Source: Flavobacterium ustbae (lineage in GTDB: Bacteria; Bacteroidota; Bacteroidia; Flavobacteriales; Flavobacteriaceae). From it: a stretch of 64,000 nt of DNA. The stretch spans positions 1 through 64,000 of the forward strand of contig NZ_RPOC01000009.1 in assembly GCF_003946915.1 (NCBI RefSeq), read 5' to 3'. Below are positions 35,699 to 44,543 of this stretch, piece after piece (position 1 is the stretch's first letter; every line of letters starts with the position of its first letter). The notes under the pieces are model-generated. The model saw only the letters and a program-made list of their open reading frames with translations, searched no databases and was not told the origin of the DNA. A program made the translations under genes and the position numbers.

Positions 35699-37054
35699 AT
35701 GAAAACACATTTCATCGCCATTGGCGGAAGCGCTATGCACAATCTAGCATTAGCATTACATAATAAAGGATATCAAGTTACAGGAAGCGACGATGCTATT
35801 TTTGAGCCTTCAAAATCAAGATTAGAAAAAAAAGGAATTCTTCCGGCAGAGTTGGGATGGTTTCCAGAAAAAATAACTGCTGATATTGATGCAATTATTT
35901 TAGGAATGCATGCAAAAGCGGATAATCCTGAATTGTTGAAAGCACAGGATTTGGGCTTGAAAATTTATTCGTATCCTGAATTTTTGTACGAACAGTCTAA
36001 GAATAAAACGCGTGTTGTTATTGGAGGTTCACATGGAAAAACAACAATTACATCGATGATTCTTCATGTTATGAATTACCATAATATTGCAGTAGATTAT
36101 ATGGTGGGAGCACAGCTGGAAGGTTTTGATACGATGGTACATTTGACGGAAGAAAATGATTTTATGGTTTTAGAAGGCGATGAATACTTATCTTCGCCAA
36201 TTGACCGTCGTCCTAAATTTCATTTGTATCAGCCAAACATCGCTTTAATTTCTGGAATTGCTTGGGATCATATTAATGTTTTTCCAACGTATGAAAATTA
36301 TGTAGAGCAGTTTGAGATTTTTATCGAAAAAATTACGAATGGCGGCATTTTGGTTTACAACGAAAATGATCCTGAGGTAAAACGTGTTGCAGAAGCGGCA
36401 ACAAATCCGATTAGAAAAATTGCTTATTCGACTCCGGAATATTCAGTGAGCGACGGCGTAACTTTACTAAAAACTCCAGAAGGAGATATGCCAATTGAAG
36501 TTTTTGGAGCACACAATTTGAATAATCTTGCAGGCGCTAAATGGATTTGCCAAAACATGGGCGTTGACGAAGAAGATTTTTACGAAGCAATTGCAAGTTT
36601 TAAAGGCGCGTCTAAACGTTTAGAAAAAATCGCTGAAGGAAAAGGAAAAGTAGCTTACAAAGATTTTGCACATTCGCCGAGTAAAGTGGCCGCGACAACA
36701 AAAGCCGTAAAAGAACAATATCCAAATAGAACTTTGGTAGCTTGTTTAGAATTGCATACTTACAGTAGTTTAAATGCTGCGTTTTTAAAAGAATATGAAG
36801 GCGCTCTGGAATATGCCGATGTTGCAGTAGTTTTCTATTCGCCAGATGCGGTAAAAATTAAGCAATTAGAAGAAGTAACATACGAACAGATTGCGACTGC
36901 ATTCAATAGAAAAGATTTGATTATTTATACCAATCCAGCTGAATTTAAAGAATACTTATTCAACCTGAATTTAGAAAATTCTGCACTATTATTAATGAGT
37001 TCTGGAAATTACGGAGGTTTGAATTTTGATGATGTAAGAGGGTTGGTTAATTGA
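35699..37054 (+). CDS. mpl: Murein tripeptide ligase
   Basis: Mur-family ligase that recycles the L-Ala-gamma-D-Glu-meso-DAP tripeptide onto UDP-MurNAc. The 451 residues begin with a Rossmann-type FIAIGGSAMHNLA. The ATP motif GGSHGKTT is at 109-116. ISGIAWDHINVFPTYENY and KDFAHSPSKVAATTKAV are Mpl-like and differ from MurC. The length is right for Mpl. A strong terminator follows. Confidence 0.9.
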   Translation: MKTHFIAIGGSAMHNLALALHNKGYQVTGSDDAIFEPSKSRLEKKGILPAELGWFPEKITADIDAIILGMHAKADNPELLKAQDLGLKIYSYPEFLYEQSKNKTRVVIGGSHGKTTITSMILHVMNYHNIAVDYMVGAQLEGFDTMVHLTEENDFMVLEGDEYLSSPIDRRPKFHLYQPNIALISGIAWDHINVFPTYENYVEQFEIFIEKITNGGILVYNENDPEVKRVAEAATNPIRKIAYSTPEYSVSDGVTLLKTPEGDMPIEVFGAHNLNNLAGAKWICQNMGVDEEDFYEAIASFKGASKRLEKIAEGKGKVAYKDFAHSPSKVAATTKAVKEQYPNRTLVACLELHTYSSLNAAFLKEYEGALEYADVAVVFYSPDAVKIKQLEEVTYEQIATAFNRKDLIIYTNPAEFKEYLFNLNLENSALLLMSSGNYGGLNFDDVRGLVN

Positions 37055-37084
37055 GATAATTAGTTAATTAAAAAATTAGATAAT

Positions 37085-37115
37085 GTGCCAATTGCTTTGC
37101 AGTTGGCACTTTTTT
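37085..37115 (+). terminator. Rho-independent terminator of mpl
   Basis: GTGCCAATTGC, loop TTT, GCAGTTGGCAC (one T-G wobble), then six T. It is flanked by TAATTAGN-type micro-repeats at about 37056-37080 and 37118-37165. Confidence 0.85.
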
Positions 37116-37165
37116 ATTATCTAATTGGCAAATTATCTAATTGAGAAATTTTCTCATTTTCTAAT

Positions 37166-37792
37166 TCATTTTTCGTATTTAAAATGTCCAACTATCTTAT
37201 ATTCAAATAGACAATCTTCCAAAACTTGTCCGTTGCCCACATTGTGTACAATTAGGTTTCTTTTTCCATCTTTAGATTTTTTGTTCGTTACAATTCCAAT
37301 ATGTGGCAATTTGTCATTTATCATCCAAGTTACCAATTCTCCAGTTTTATATTCTTTAGCATTTTGAGTTACAGGTAATTTAATTCCTTTTCTTTCAAAA
37401 AAAACTTCAAGATTTGGAACTCTCCTGTGATCGATATTAGTATCGGTTTTCGTCATTCCCCATTTTTTCAAATTTGGATAAAGGGAAAAATTTTCAATAA
37501 TATCTTCATGAATTTCTTTTTGCAAATCAATATTTAAAATGCGATACGATCGAATTATAACATCTGTGCAAACCCCTTTTCCTTTTGGGACATCGCCATT
37601 TGGATAATCGATTTTTTTATAGTAAGTAGGGTCATAATCAATTGACGGATCGATTATAGAAATGGCTGCTTTTGATAGCTTTTCAGCAAATGTTTTTGGT
37701 TCAGCATAATTTGAAACTACTAGAGTTTTCGATTGTTTTTGCTGACATGATATGAAAATTAAAAAGAGAAAACTGATTTGTAATGGTTTCAT
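37166..37792 (-). CDS. DUF1287-domain lipoprotein
   Basis: I choose the ATG at 37792: MKPLQISFLFLIFISCQQKQ gives a lipoprotein signal with C16. Earlier in-frame codons would overlap radC on the other strand. The mature 190 residues match DUF1287: IDYDPTYYKKIDYPNGDVPK, then KGVCTDVIIRSYRILNIDLQ (with the conserved cysteine), RRVPNLEVFFERKG, and LPHIGIVTNKKS. The family resembles NlpC/P60-type cysteine amidases (Cys plus His), which suggests a cell-wall or peptide target; no activity is proven. Confidence 0.82.
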   Translation of the reverse strand: MKPLQISFLFLIFISCQQKQSKTLVVSNYAEPKTFAEKLSKAAISIIDPSIDYDPTYYKKIDYPNGDVPKGKGVCTDVIIRSYRILNIDLQKEIHEDIIENFSLYPNLKKWGMTKTDTNIDHRRVPNLEVFFERKGIKLPVTQNAKEYKTGELVTWMINDKLPHIGIVTNKKSKDGKRNLIVHNVGNGQVLEDCLFEYKIVGHFKYEK

Positions 37793-37892
37793 TTTCAGAA
37801 GTTTTATTTTTAAAGATTCTAATTTTTGAAAGCAAATTAATTTTTTGAAAGATTTTTCTTGTATTTGATATATATTCGCTTCTAAAATTTTT

Positions 37893-38588
37893 ATGATTAT
37901 GGAGGTAGGGCATTTTACGATAAGGGACTGGTCAGAAGATGATAAGCCTCGCGAAAAATTAATGCATAAAGGAAAAGGCATATTAAGTGATGCCGAATTG
38001 ATTGCGATTCTGATTGGTTCTGGCAGTCGTAATGAATCGGCAGTAGATTTAAGCAAACGTATTTTAGCGAGTGCCGGAGGAATAAATGCTTTGGCAAAAT
38101 TATCTATTGCTCAGTTAATGAAATTTAAAGGAATTGGCGAAGCAAAGGCAATTACAATTATTGCTGCGCTAGAACTTGGAAGGAGGAGAAAGACAGAAGA
38201 AATTCCTGAATTGACAAAAATCACTTCCAGTAAAAAAGCTTTTCAAATCATGCAACCTATAATTGGAGAATTAATGCATGAAGAATTTTGGGTGCTTTTT
38301 CTGAATAATTCTAATAAAGTAATTTCCAAAGCGCAATTAAGTAAAGGCGGCATAACGGGAACAGCAGTAGATGTTCGTTTAATATTTAAATTGGCACTTG
38401 AAAATGGCGCCACAGGATTGATTTTGTGCCATAATCATCCATCAGGAAGTTTGTTGCCAAGTGAGGCAGATAAGCAGATTACAAAGAAAATTCGTGATGC
38501 GGGCAACAATTTAGATGTTAAAATTTTAGACCATTTGATTATAACTGAATCAAAATATTATAGTTTTGTAGATGAAGGAATCTTTTAA
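37893..38588 (+). CDS. radC: RadC-family JAB-domain protein
   Basis: A 231-residue protein. An N-terminal helix-hairpin-helix part (FKGIGEAKAITIIAALELG) and a JAB/MPN metal site are intact: H180-N-H182-P-S-G and SEAD with D193. RadC was named a repair protein, but its true role is unsettled and no peptidase activity has been established. The start may be ATG 37893 or ATG 37899. It is the first gene of a tight operon (next start after 3 bp). Confidence 0.9.
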   Translation: MIMEVGHFTIRDWSEDDKPREKLMHKGKGILSDAELIAILIGSGSRNESAVDLSKRILASAGGINALAKLSIAQLMKFKGIGEAKAITIIAALELGRRRKTEEIPELTKITSSKKAFQIMQPIIGELMHEEFWVLFLNNSNKVISKAQLSKGGITGTAVDVRLIFKLALENGATGLILCHNHPSGSLLPSEADKQITKKIRDAGNNLDVKILDHLIITESKYYSFVDEGIF

Positions 38589-38591
38589 TAC

Positions 38592-39278
38592 ATGAATACC
38601 AATATTACCGACATCTTTTTTGACTTAGATCATACGCTTTGGGATTTTGATAAAAATTCAGAAATGGCTTTTGATCGTATTTTTAAAAGTAAATATCAAG
38701 AAATTATAACTCAAGATTTTATTAAAGAATATATTCCCATCAATCAAGAATGCTGGCGTTTGTATCAGAATGATAAAATTACGCATCAGGAATTACGTTA
38801 TAATCGTTTGAAGTTTTCTTTTGATGCTTTGAATTATGTAATTTCAGAAGAAAATATTTTGGCAATTGCAAACGATTATATCGAGTATCTTACTGATAAT
38901 AATTATCTTTTTGATGGAGCACTCGAGGTTTTAGAATATCTAAAACCAAAATATAATCTTCACATTATCACAAACGGATTTGCTCAGGTACAAGACAAGA
39001 AAATTAATAACGCTTCGCTTGGAGGTTATTTTAGCACTATAACAAATTCAGAATTAGCCGGGGTTAAAAAACCAAATAGTATTATATTTGATTATGCATT
39101 AAAATTGGCCAATACTTCAAAAGAAAACAGCATCATGATTGGAGACGATTTTGAAGCTGATGTAAATGGAGCGCTAAATGCAGGTTTGGATGCTATTTTC
39201 TTTAACGAGAAAAAATTGGATGTTTCTGGAGATTATAAACAGATTAACCATTTATTAGAACTAAAAAAATATTTATAA
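38592..39278 (+). CDS. YjjG-family noncanonical pyrimidine nucleotidase (HAD)
   Basis: A 228-residue HAD phosphatase. Motif I is DIFFDLDHTLWDF (nucleophile Asp), motif II is ITNGF, motif III lies around KKPNS, and motif IV is MIGDDFEADVNGA. E. coli YjjG dephosphorylates odd pyrimidine nucleotides and so cleans the pool. It starts 3 bp after radC and is followed by the next gene after 2 bp. Confidence 0.88.
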   Translation: MNTNITDIFFDLDHTLWDFDKNSEMAFDRIFKSKYQEIITQDFIKEYIPINQECWRLYQNDKITHQELRYNRLKFSFDALNYVISEENILAIANDYIEYLTDNNYLFDGALEVLEYLKPKYNLHIITNGFAQVQDKKINNASLGGYFSTITNSELAGVKKPNSIIFDYALKLANTSKENSIMIGDDFEADVNGALNAGLDAIFFNEKKLDVSGDYKQINHLLELKKYL

Positions 39279-39280
39279 CG

Positions 39281-40075
39281 ATGAGAATTAAACTTTTATT
39301 AACTGCCATTTTATGTTCAGTTGCTGGATTTGCGCAGTCTGTTAATGATTACAAAGCTGTAATTGTGCCTTTAAGATATGATTTTATTAAAACAGATAAT
39401 CAATACCGTTTGGCTACATTAACGAAGTCAAATTTATTAAAAGCAGGTTTTGAAGCTTATTATACAAATGAGCAATTGCCAGACGGACTTACAGACCGTT
39501 GTCAGGTTTTATATATTGATGTAAAAAGAGATAATGCATTTTTAGTGACTAAGCTCTTTGTAGAATTGAAAGATTGTTTCGGACAAGTTGTATATACATC
39601 TGAAGTAGGTAAAAGTAGAGAGAAAGAATATGATGTTGCTTACAAAGAAGCTCTAGATAATGCTTTTGCATCGATTTATGCTTTACATTATAAGTACAGT
39701 GGTAATCCTGTAGCAGCTGCAAAGGTGCCACTTGCACAAAAAAATACTGCCGAAACTTTAGCAGCGTCTTCTGCTATTGCTCCTGCGGCAGCGGCAGTAA
39801 AAGTAGCGCCAGCAAATACAGCAGTTGCAGCTACTTCGCCAGATTTAAAAGATCCAAATTTATTATATGCTCAACCAACAGAATCAGGTTATCAGTTAAT
39901 AGATAAAACTCCAAAAGTGGTAATGAAGCTTTTCAAAACTTCTCAGCCAAATGTTTACATCGCAAGTAAAGATAATGTTCAAGGTTCTTTAATTTTAAAA
40001 GAAGATGGACAATGGTATTTTGAGTCTTATCAAAATGATAAATTAGTTTCAGAAAAAATTGTAGTTAAATTCTAA
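39281..40075 (+). CDS. Exported protein of unknown function
   Basis: A 264-residue protein with signal peptide MRIKLLLTAILCSVAGFAQ. After about 125 residues of an alpha/beta domain (VNDYKAVIVPLRYDF, KCQ-free, later RCQVLYIDVKRDN) comes an Ala-rich linker (AAAAVKVAPANTAVAATS) and a small beta-rich C-terminal domain (MKLFKTSQPNVYIASKDNVQ). I do not recognise the family. It is translated 2 bp after the YjjG-like gene and so belongs to the radC operon. Confidence 0.75.
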   Translation: MRIKLLLTAILCSVAGFAQSVNDYKAVIVPLRYDFIKTDNQYRLATLTKSNLLKAGFEAYYTNEQLPDGLTDRCQVLYIDVKRDNAFLVTKLFVELKDCFGQVVYTSEVGKSREKEYDVAYKEALDNAFASIYALHYKYSGNPVAAAKVPLAQKNTAETLAASSAIAPAAAAVKVAPANTAVAATSPDLKDPNLLYAQPTESGYQLIDKTPKVVMKLFKTSQPNVYIASKDNVQGSLILKEDGQWYFESYQNDKLVSEKIVVKF

Positions 40076-40089
40076 ATATAAAATATGGT

Positions 40090-41367
40090 TTAATAACCGT
40101 ATTTATCTTTCCAGCGGTTTTTTAAAAATTCGCGGGTACTGTTCTCTCTAGAATTGTTTCCGGGATTGTAAAGAACCGTTTTTTTTATGGCATCTGGCAA
40201 AAACTCTTGTTCTGCAAAATTGTTGGCGTAATCGTGCGAATATTTATATTCATCTCCATATCCTAATTCCTTCATTAATTTGGTAGGTGCATTTCGCAAA
40301 TGAATAGGCACAGGCAAATCACCTGTTTGTTTGACCAATTGCTGCGCATTGCCTATAGCCATATAAGAAGCATTGCTTTTAGGAGAAGTTGCCAAATAAA
40401 TAGCACATTGGCTCAATATAATACGGCTTTCTGGATATCCGATAGTGGTAACGGCCTGAAAAGTATTATTGGCCATTATAAGTGCAGTTGGGTTAGCATT
40501 GCCAATATCTTCACTGGCAAGAATAAGCATTCTTCTAGCAATAAATTTCACATCTTCGCCACCCTCAATCATTCTCGCTAGCCAATAAACAGCTCCGTTT
40601 GGATCGCTGCCACGAATAGATTTAATAAATGCAGAAACAATATCGTAGTGCTGTTCGCCAGTTTTGTCATACAGAACTGTATTTTGCTGTACCAATTCTA
40701 AAACACGGTCGTTGGTAATAGTAATGTCATCTCCAGCAGAAGCATTAACAACAAGCTCAAACACATTTAAGAGTTTTCTTCCGTCACCACCAGAAATACG
40801 CAGTAAAGCTTCTGTTTCTTTTAGGTTTATTTTTTTTGTCAATAAATAGGTGTCGGTTTTCATTGCACGCTCTAAAAGAGCTTCTAGATCGGCTTTTGTA
40901 AAAGCATTAAGGATATAAACCTGGCAACGTGACAATAATGCAGGAATCACCTCAAAACTTGGATTTTCGGTTGTAGCACCAACCAAAGTTATCCAGCCTT
41001 TTTCTACTGCCGCTAAAAGCGAATCTTGCTGTGATTTACTAAACCTGTGAATCTCATCAATAAATAGAATAGGATTTTTAGCAGTAAAAAGTCCGCCGCT
41101 TTGTTTTGCTTTTTCAATAACATCACGAATATCTTTTACACCAGAATTTATGGCGCTCAAAATGTAAAAGGGTCTCTTTGATTCTTGAGCAATAATTTGT
41201 GCCAATGTAGTTTTTCCTGTTCCCGGAGGACCCCAGAAAATCAAGGAAGGAATTATTCCTTTTGAAATTTGCTGTGTTAGAGAACCAGTTGGCCCAACCA
41301 AGTGCAGTTGGCTTATATAATCTTCTAATTTTTGCGGACGAATACGCTCTGCTAAAGGTGCTTCCAT
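40090..41367 (-). CDS. rarA: Replication-associated recombination protein A (RarA/MgsA)
   Basis: A 425-residue AAA+ ATPase of the clamp-loader-like branch that acts at stalled replication forks. Walker A GPPGTGKTT is at residues 46-54, Walker B LFIDE at 101-105, sensor 1 GATTENPSF follows, and the C-terminal tetramerisation part (KSIRGSDPNGAVYWLARMIE) fits RarA. It ends 14 bp from the convergent radC-operon gene. Confidence 0.95.
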   Translation of the reverse strand: MEAPLAERIRPQKLEDYISQLHLVGPTGSLTQQISKGIIPSLIFWGPPGTGKTTLAQIIAQESKRPFYILSAINSGVKDIRDVIEKAKQSGGLFTAKNPILFIDEIHRFSKSQQDSLLAAVEKGWITLVGATTENPSFEVIPALLSRCQVYILNAFTKADLEALLERAMKTDTYLLTKKINLKETEALLRISGGDGRKLLNVFELVVNASAGDDITITNDRVLELVQQNTVLYDKTGEQHYDIVSAFIKSIRGSDPNGAVYWLARMIEGGEDVKFIARRMLILASEDIGNANPTALIMANNTFQAVTTIGYPESRIILSQCAIYLATSPKSNASYMAIGNAQQLVKQTGDLPVPIHLRNAPTKLMKELGYGDEYKYSHDYANNFAEQEFLPDAIKKTVLYNPGNNSRENSTREFLKNRWKDKYGY

Positions 41368-41466
41368 ATTACAAAATTACTATTTTAAGATTTAAATTTC
41401 ATCCATTCAAAAGTTAAAACACTTCAAAGAGACAAGGATTGTTCCGATTTGAGACAATTCTTTGCT

Positions 41467-41500
41467 TTGTGTATGACAAATTATCAGTAAAATATTTTTG
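41467..41500 (+). promoter_or_regulatory. Promoter of the rhomboid gene
   Basis: TTG at 41467-41469, a 23-bp spacer, TATTTTTG at 41493-41500; the rhomboid ATG is at 41541. Confidence 0.55.
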
Positions 41501-41540
41501 GAAAGTTTTTTGAGTTCAATAAAATATTATTTTATAAAAT

Positions 41541-42308
41541 ATGAGCGATACTAATTTTAAGTTTTCCAATTCGGTAGTTGCACTGCCGTTATTTTTTGTC
41601 CTTTTTTTATGGATAGTATATTGGCTTCAGATTCGCTTTGATTTTGATTTTTATAAATACGGAATTTATCCTAGAGACCTTTTAGGACTTCGAGGCATTT
41701 TGTGTAGTCCATTTATTCATGAGAATTTAGATCATTTATACAATAATAGCATTCCGCTTTTGATACTATTGGCAGCCATGCAGTTTTTTTATCCAAAACA
41801 GACTTTTGGTGTTATTGGTTACGGCATTATATTTTCAGGATTAATTACCTGGGTGGTAGGAAGAGAGAATTTTCATATTGGCGCCAGCGGATTGATTTAT
41901 GTTTTGGTAAGTTTTATTTTTTTTAAAGGTATTCAAACTAAATATTACAGATTAGTAGCGTTGTCCTTAACTGTGATTTTGCTTTATGGCGGAATGATAT
42001 GGTATGTTTTTCCAGATGTAGATCAATCTATTTCTTGGGAAGGGCATTTGGCGGGTCTTATAACTGGTTTTGTTTTGAGTTTTTTTTATAAAGCACCCGA
42101 ATATGCAAAACCAATTGTTTATGATTGGCAGCGACCAGATTTTGATGCCAGCAACGATCCTTTTATGAAGCATTTTGATGAAAACGGAAATTTTGCTCCC
42201 ATTTCGTATGAAGATCAAGAAGAACATATTGAATATTTTTCAGCAAGTCATCCGGTAAAGTATATCTTAATCAAAAAGACAGATTCAGATGAAGAAGCGG
42301 ACAAGTGA
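41541..42308 (+). CDS. Rhomboid-family intramembrane serine protease
   Basis: A 255-residue membrane protein with about six helices. The catalytic serine is in HIGASGLIY (S116) and the catalytic histidine in WEGHLAGLITG (H169). HENLDHLYNN (60-69) is the conserved first-helix histidine/asparagine region. It cleaves transmembrane substrates near the membrane surface; targets are unknown. The C-terminal 70 residues are soluble and charged. Confidence 0.93.
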   Translation: MSDTNFKFSNSVVALPLFFVLFLWIVYWLQIRFDFDFYKYGIYPRDLLGLRGILCSPFIHENLDHLYNNSIPLLILLAAMQFFYPKQTFGVIGYGIIFSGLITWVVGRENFHIGASGLIYVLVSFIFFKGIQTKYYRLVALSLTVILLYGGMIWYVFPDVDQSISWEGHLAGLITGFVLSFFYKAPEYAKPIVYDWQRPDFDASNDPFMKHFDENGNFAPISYEDQEEHIEYFSASHPVKYILIKKTDSDEEADK

Positions 42309-42365
42309 TTTTCTTTGAAATAAAAAGAGTAAATTTGTTATGCTAACAATTTAATTTTGAGCATT

Positions 42366-42869
42366 ATGAAAATAAATTTTTTAGTTTTCTTCTTATGTTT
42401 GATTTGTAATTCAAAAGTTATTGCTCAATGTGAAATAAAAAATATGGTGCAAGCAGATGGAAGCATGTTGTACTATTTTGAGCCTGCCGTTTTTTATACA
42501 ACAAAATCAAAATCATTAAAAATTAATATTGTTACCGACAAAGAGCATTATTTTGTTGCTTTACAACCTACACCTTTTCCAGAAAAAAAAACAGGTAAAA
42601 AGATTAAAGACGATTTAATAATTCATCTTGCAGACAACAAAACTTATAAGTTAACACATTACGATACAGCATATCGGCGTAACGATTCTATAATGCAAGT
42701 TCTTTATTTAATAGATAATAAAGATATCGAGGCGTTTTCTCATTATGAGGCTGTCAGCGCGGAAATCAATATGCAGGGGACTGAATTTGTGAGAAGCTAC
42801 AACTTTAAACTTCATAAAAATGCTATAGTAGAACAGCTTAGGTGTTTTTTTAAGAAAGACGAAAACTAG
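42366..42869 (+). CDS. Small exported protein of unknown function
   Basis: I choose ATG 42366 (MKINFLVFFLCLICNSKVIAQ, a clear signal peptide; 167 residues). The mature part has a short beta-rich pattern (KSLKINIVTDKEHYFVALQP, KTYKLTHYDTAY). No family recognised. A TAATTTTG -7-like box at 42352-42359 lies six bases before the ATG. The stop is one base from that of the convergent DUF2490 gene. Confidence 0.7.
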   Translation: MKINFLVFFLCLICNSKVIAQCEIKNMVQADGSMLYYFEPAVFYTTKSKSLKINIVTDKEHYFVALQPTPFPEKKTGKKIKDDLIIHLADNKTYKLTHYDTAYRRNDSIMQVLYLIDNKDIEAFSHYEAVSAEINMQGTEFVRSYNFKLHKNAIVEQLRCFFKKDEN

Positions 42870-42870
42870 T

Positions 42871-43674
42871 TTATTCGTTATCGTTTACTTCAGGATGTCT
42901 TTGATGTTGAATTTTCTTTTGAAGATTTCGAAAAAGATTATTGAAAGAAATAGACAGAGAAGCTGCATTTGTGGTTTGATTTCCTTTACTTCTTGGGAGA
43001 TATTCATTACAATACGTTAGCTCAACCTGAAAATCATCTGAAAACAAATAACCAGCCCCAATATTTAGTCGATTCCGATCAAAGAAGCTCTCGCCTGTAA
43101 CTTTAGCTCCAGACTTGAAATAAATCTCGTCAGATGCAATTGCATATACAACACCAGCTCTTAAAAATTTGCTGTTAATGGGCCGCATATATTTAACCTG
43201 CTGACGATATCTAATGACATTTTCATATTCATTATCTCCATTTTTCATATGGCGAAATTCAGTGCGCATTCTTGTGCTTAAAGTATAGCCAGTTTTATGA
43301 AAATAATAAATACCTTGAAGAGCAAAACGCCATTCGGGAGATTCGAACTGTCCAATTTCAGGAACATCTCTATTATTGTAATAAGCTCCAAAGGCAGAAA
43401 ATTTCCATCTAGGAGAGTAGTAGTAATGTCCCCAACCTCTTATAGATCTTTGAATGGTATTTTCGAATAAATTTGGTGAAGATGCAGTGCTGCTGTAAGT
43501 CGCTGCTACATCTATTTCAGTTGCCCACTTTTTGTTTATAGTTTGATTAAACTGAAATTCATTCCAAAACTGATTGTACGTAGTATTCTGTCCGTAGCTG
43601 TTTGTAATTAGTAAAATTACAAACAGGCATCGGAAAATGGTAACTTTTAATTTTGAATTAGATTTTGAAAGCAT
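42871..43674 (-). CDS. DUF2490 outer-membrane beta-barrel protein
   Basis: A 267-residue exported protein (signal ending LLITNSYGQ). Repeated amphipathic strands and YNQFWNEFQFNQTINKKWATEIDVAAT, here split as NQFWNEFQFNQ and KKWATEIDVA, are the DUF2490 hallmark; RYRQQVKYMRPINSKFLRA and FRNLQKK also fit. DUF2490 barrels have no known role. Confidence 0.85.
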   Translation of the reverse strand: MLSKSNSKLKVTIFRCLFVILLITNSYGQNTTYNQFWNEFQFNQTINKKWATEIDVAATYSSTASSPNLFENTIQRSIRGWGHYYYSPRWKFSAFGAYYNNRDVPEIGQFESPEWRFALQGIYYFHKTGYTLSTRMRTEFRHMKNGDNEYENVIRYRQQVKYMRPINSKFLRAGVVYAIASDEIYFKSGAKVTGESFFDRNRLNIGAGYLFSDDFQVELTYCNEYLPRSKGNQTTNAASLSISFNNLFRNLQKKIQHQRHPEVNDNE

Positions 43675-43721
43675 TAATTAAAGGTATTTAATTATTTCAT
43701 TCGCATCTTAATCTCAATTTA

Positions 43722-44456
43722 TTAGATTCTTTGTCGAACAGCTTCGTATAAAAAAGCGCCGCAGGCAACAGATACATTTAAAGATCCAATTGAGCCAAAC
43801 ATTGGCAGTTTTGCCTTTTCATCAACTATTTTTAAAACAGAAGGATTAATTCCTCGATCTTCAGATCCCATAATGATAGCCAATGGTTCTGAAAGCGATA
43901 TATCGTATATGTTTTGATCTGTTTTTTCAGTAGCAGCAACTGTTTTGATTCCAGAACCTTGCAAGTAGAAAATAGCATCTTTTATATGTTCCACTTTACA
44001 AATTGGCACATTGAATACGGCACCTGCAGAAGTTTTAACGGTATCTCCATTTACAGGAGCAGAACCAGCTTTTTGTACAATTATTCCATTTACGCCAGTA
44101 CATTCAGCTGTTCTAATAATGGCACCAAAGTTTCTGGCATCTGATATCTGATCTAAAATAAGAAAAAGAGGCTTTTTACCGGACTCAATTGTAGATTCTA
44201 CCAGATGTTCTAAATCCATAAAGCCAATAGGAGAGATCGTTGCTACAGCACCTTGGTGATTGTTTGGAGTTAGGCGATTCAGTTTTTCAACAGGAACATA
44301 CGAAAAGTTAACGTTTGCACGTTTCATCACTTTCATTAAATCTTTCATAAGCTCACCAGAAATATCTTTCTGGATGAAGACTTTGTCTACTTCTTTTCCT
44401 GCCTGAATTGCTTCTATAATGGCTCTAATGCCAAATATTTGATGTTCTTTTTCCAT
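43722..44456 (-). CDS. rlmB: 23S rRNA (guanosine-2'-O-)-methyltransferase RlmB (TrmH family)
   Basis: Methylates the ribose of G2251 in 23S rRNA. A 244-residue SPOUT enzyme with an N-terminal substrate domain (IFGIRAIIEAIQAGKEVDKV) and the knotted C-terminal domain motifs ILDQISDARNFGAIIRTAE, IIMGSEDRGI and LNVSVACGAFLYEAVRQR. The ATG is at 44456. A hairpin terminator of the upstream susD gene lies between them, so rlmB has its own transcript. Confidence 0.92.
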   Translation of the reverse strand: MEKEHQIFGIRAIIEAIQAGKEVDKVFIQKDISGELMKDLMKVMKRANVNFSYVPVEKLNRLTPNNHQGAVATISPIGFMDLEHLVESTIESGKKPLFLILDQISDARNFGAIIRTAECTGVNGIIVQKAGSAPVNGDTVKTSAGAVFNVPICKVEHIKDAIFYLQGSGIKTVAATEKTDQNIYDISLSEPLAIIMGSEDRGINPSVLKIVDEKAKLPMFGSIGSLNVSVACGAFLYEAVRQRI

Positions 44457-44484
44457 TGGACAAATATAGGTAATATGTTTCTAT

Positions 44485-44516
44485 AAAAAAACCGCCCTGA
44501 ATTAACAGAGCGGTTT
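44485..44516 (-). terminator. Rho-independent terminator of the susC-susD operon
   Basis: On the minus strand AAACCGCTCTG, loop TTAATT, CAGGGCGGTTT (one wobble) and a T-run. It is 28 bp after the susD stop. Confidence 0.82.
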
Positions 44517-44543
44517 AAGTATTTATCTTGGTTTAAATAAGAA

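Noticed and set aside
37793..38056. N-terminal extension of the DUF1287 protein
   Set aside because: It would overlap radC on the opposite strand and precede a perfect lipoprotein signal; the ATG at 37792 fits better.
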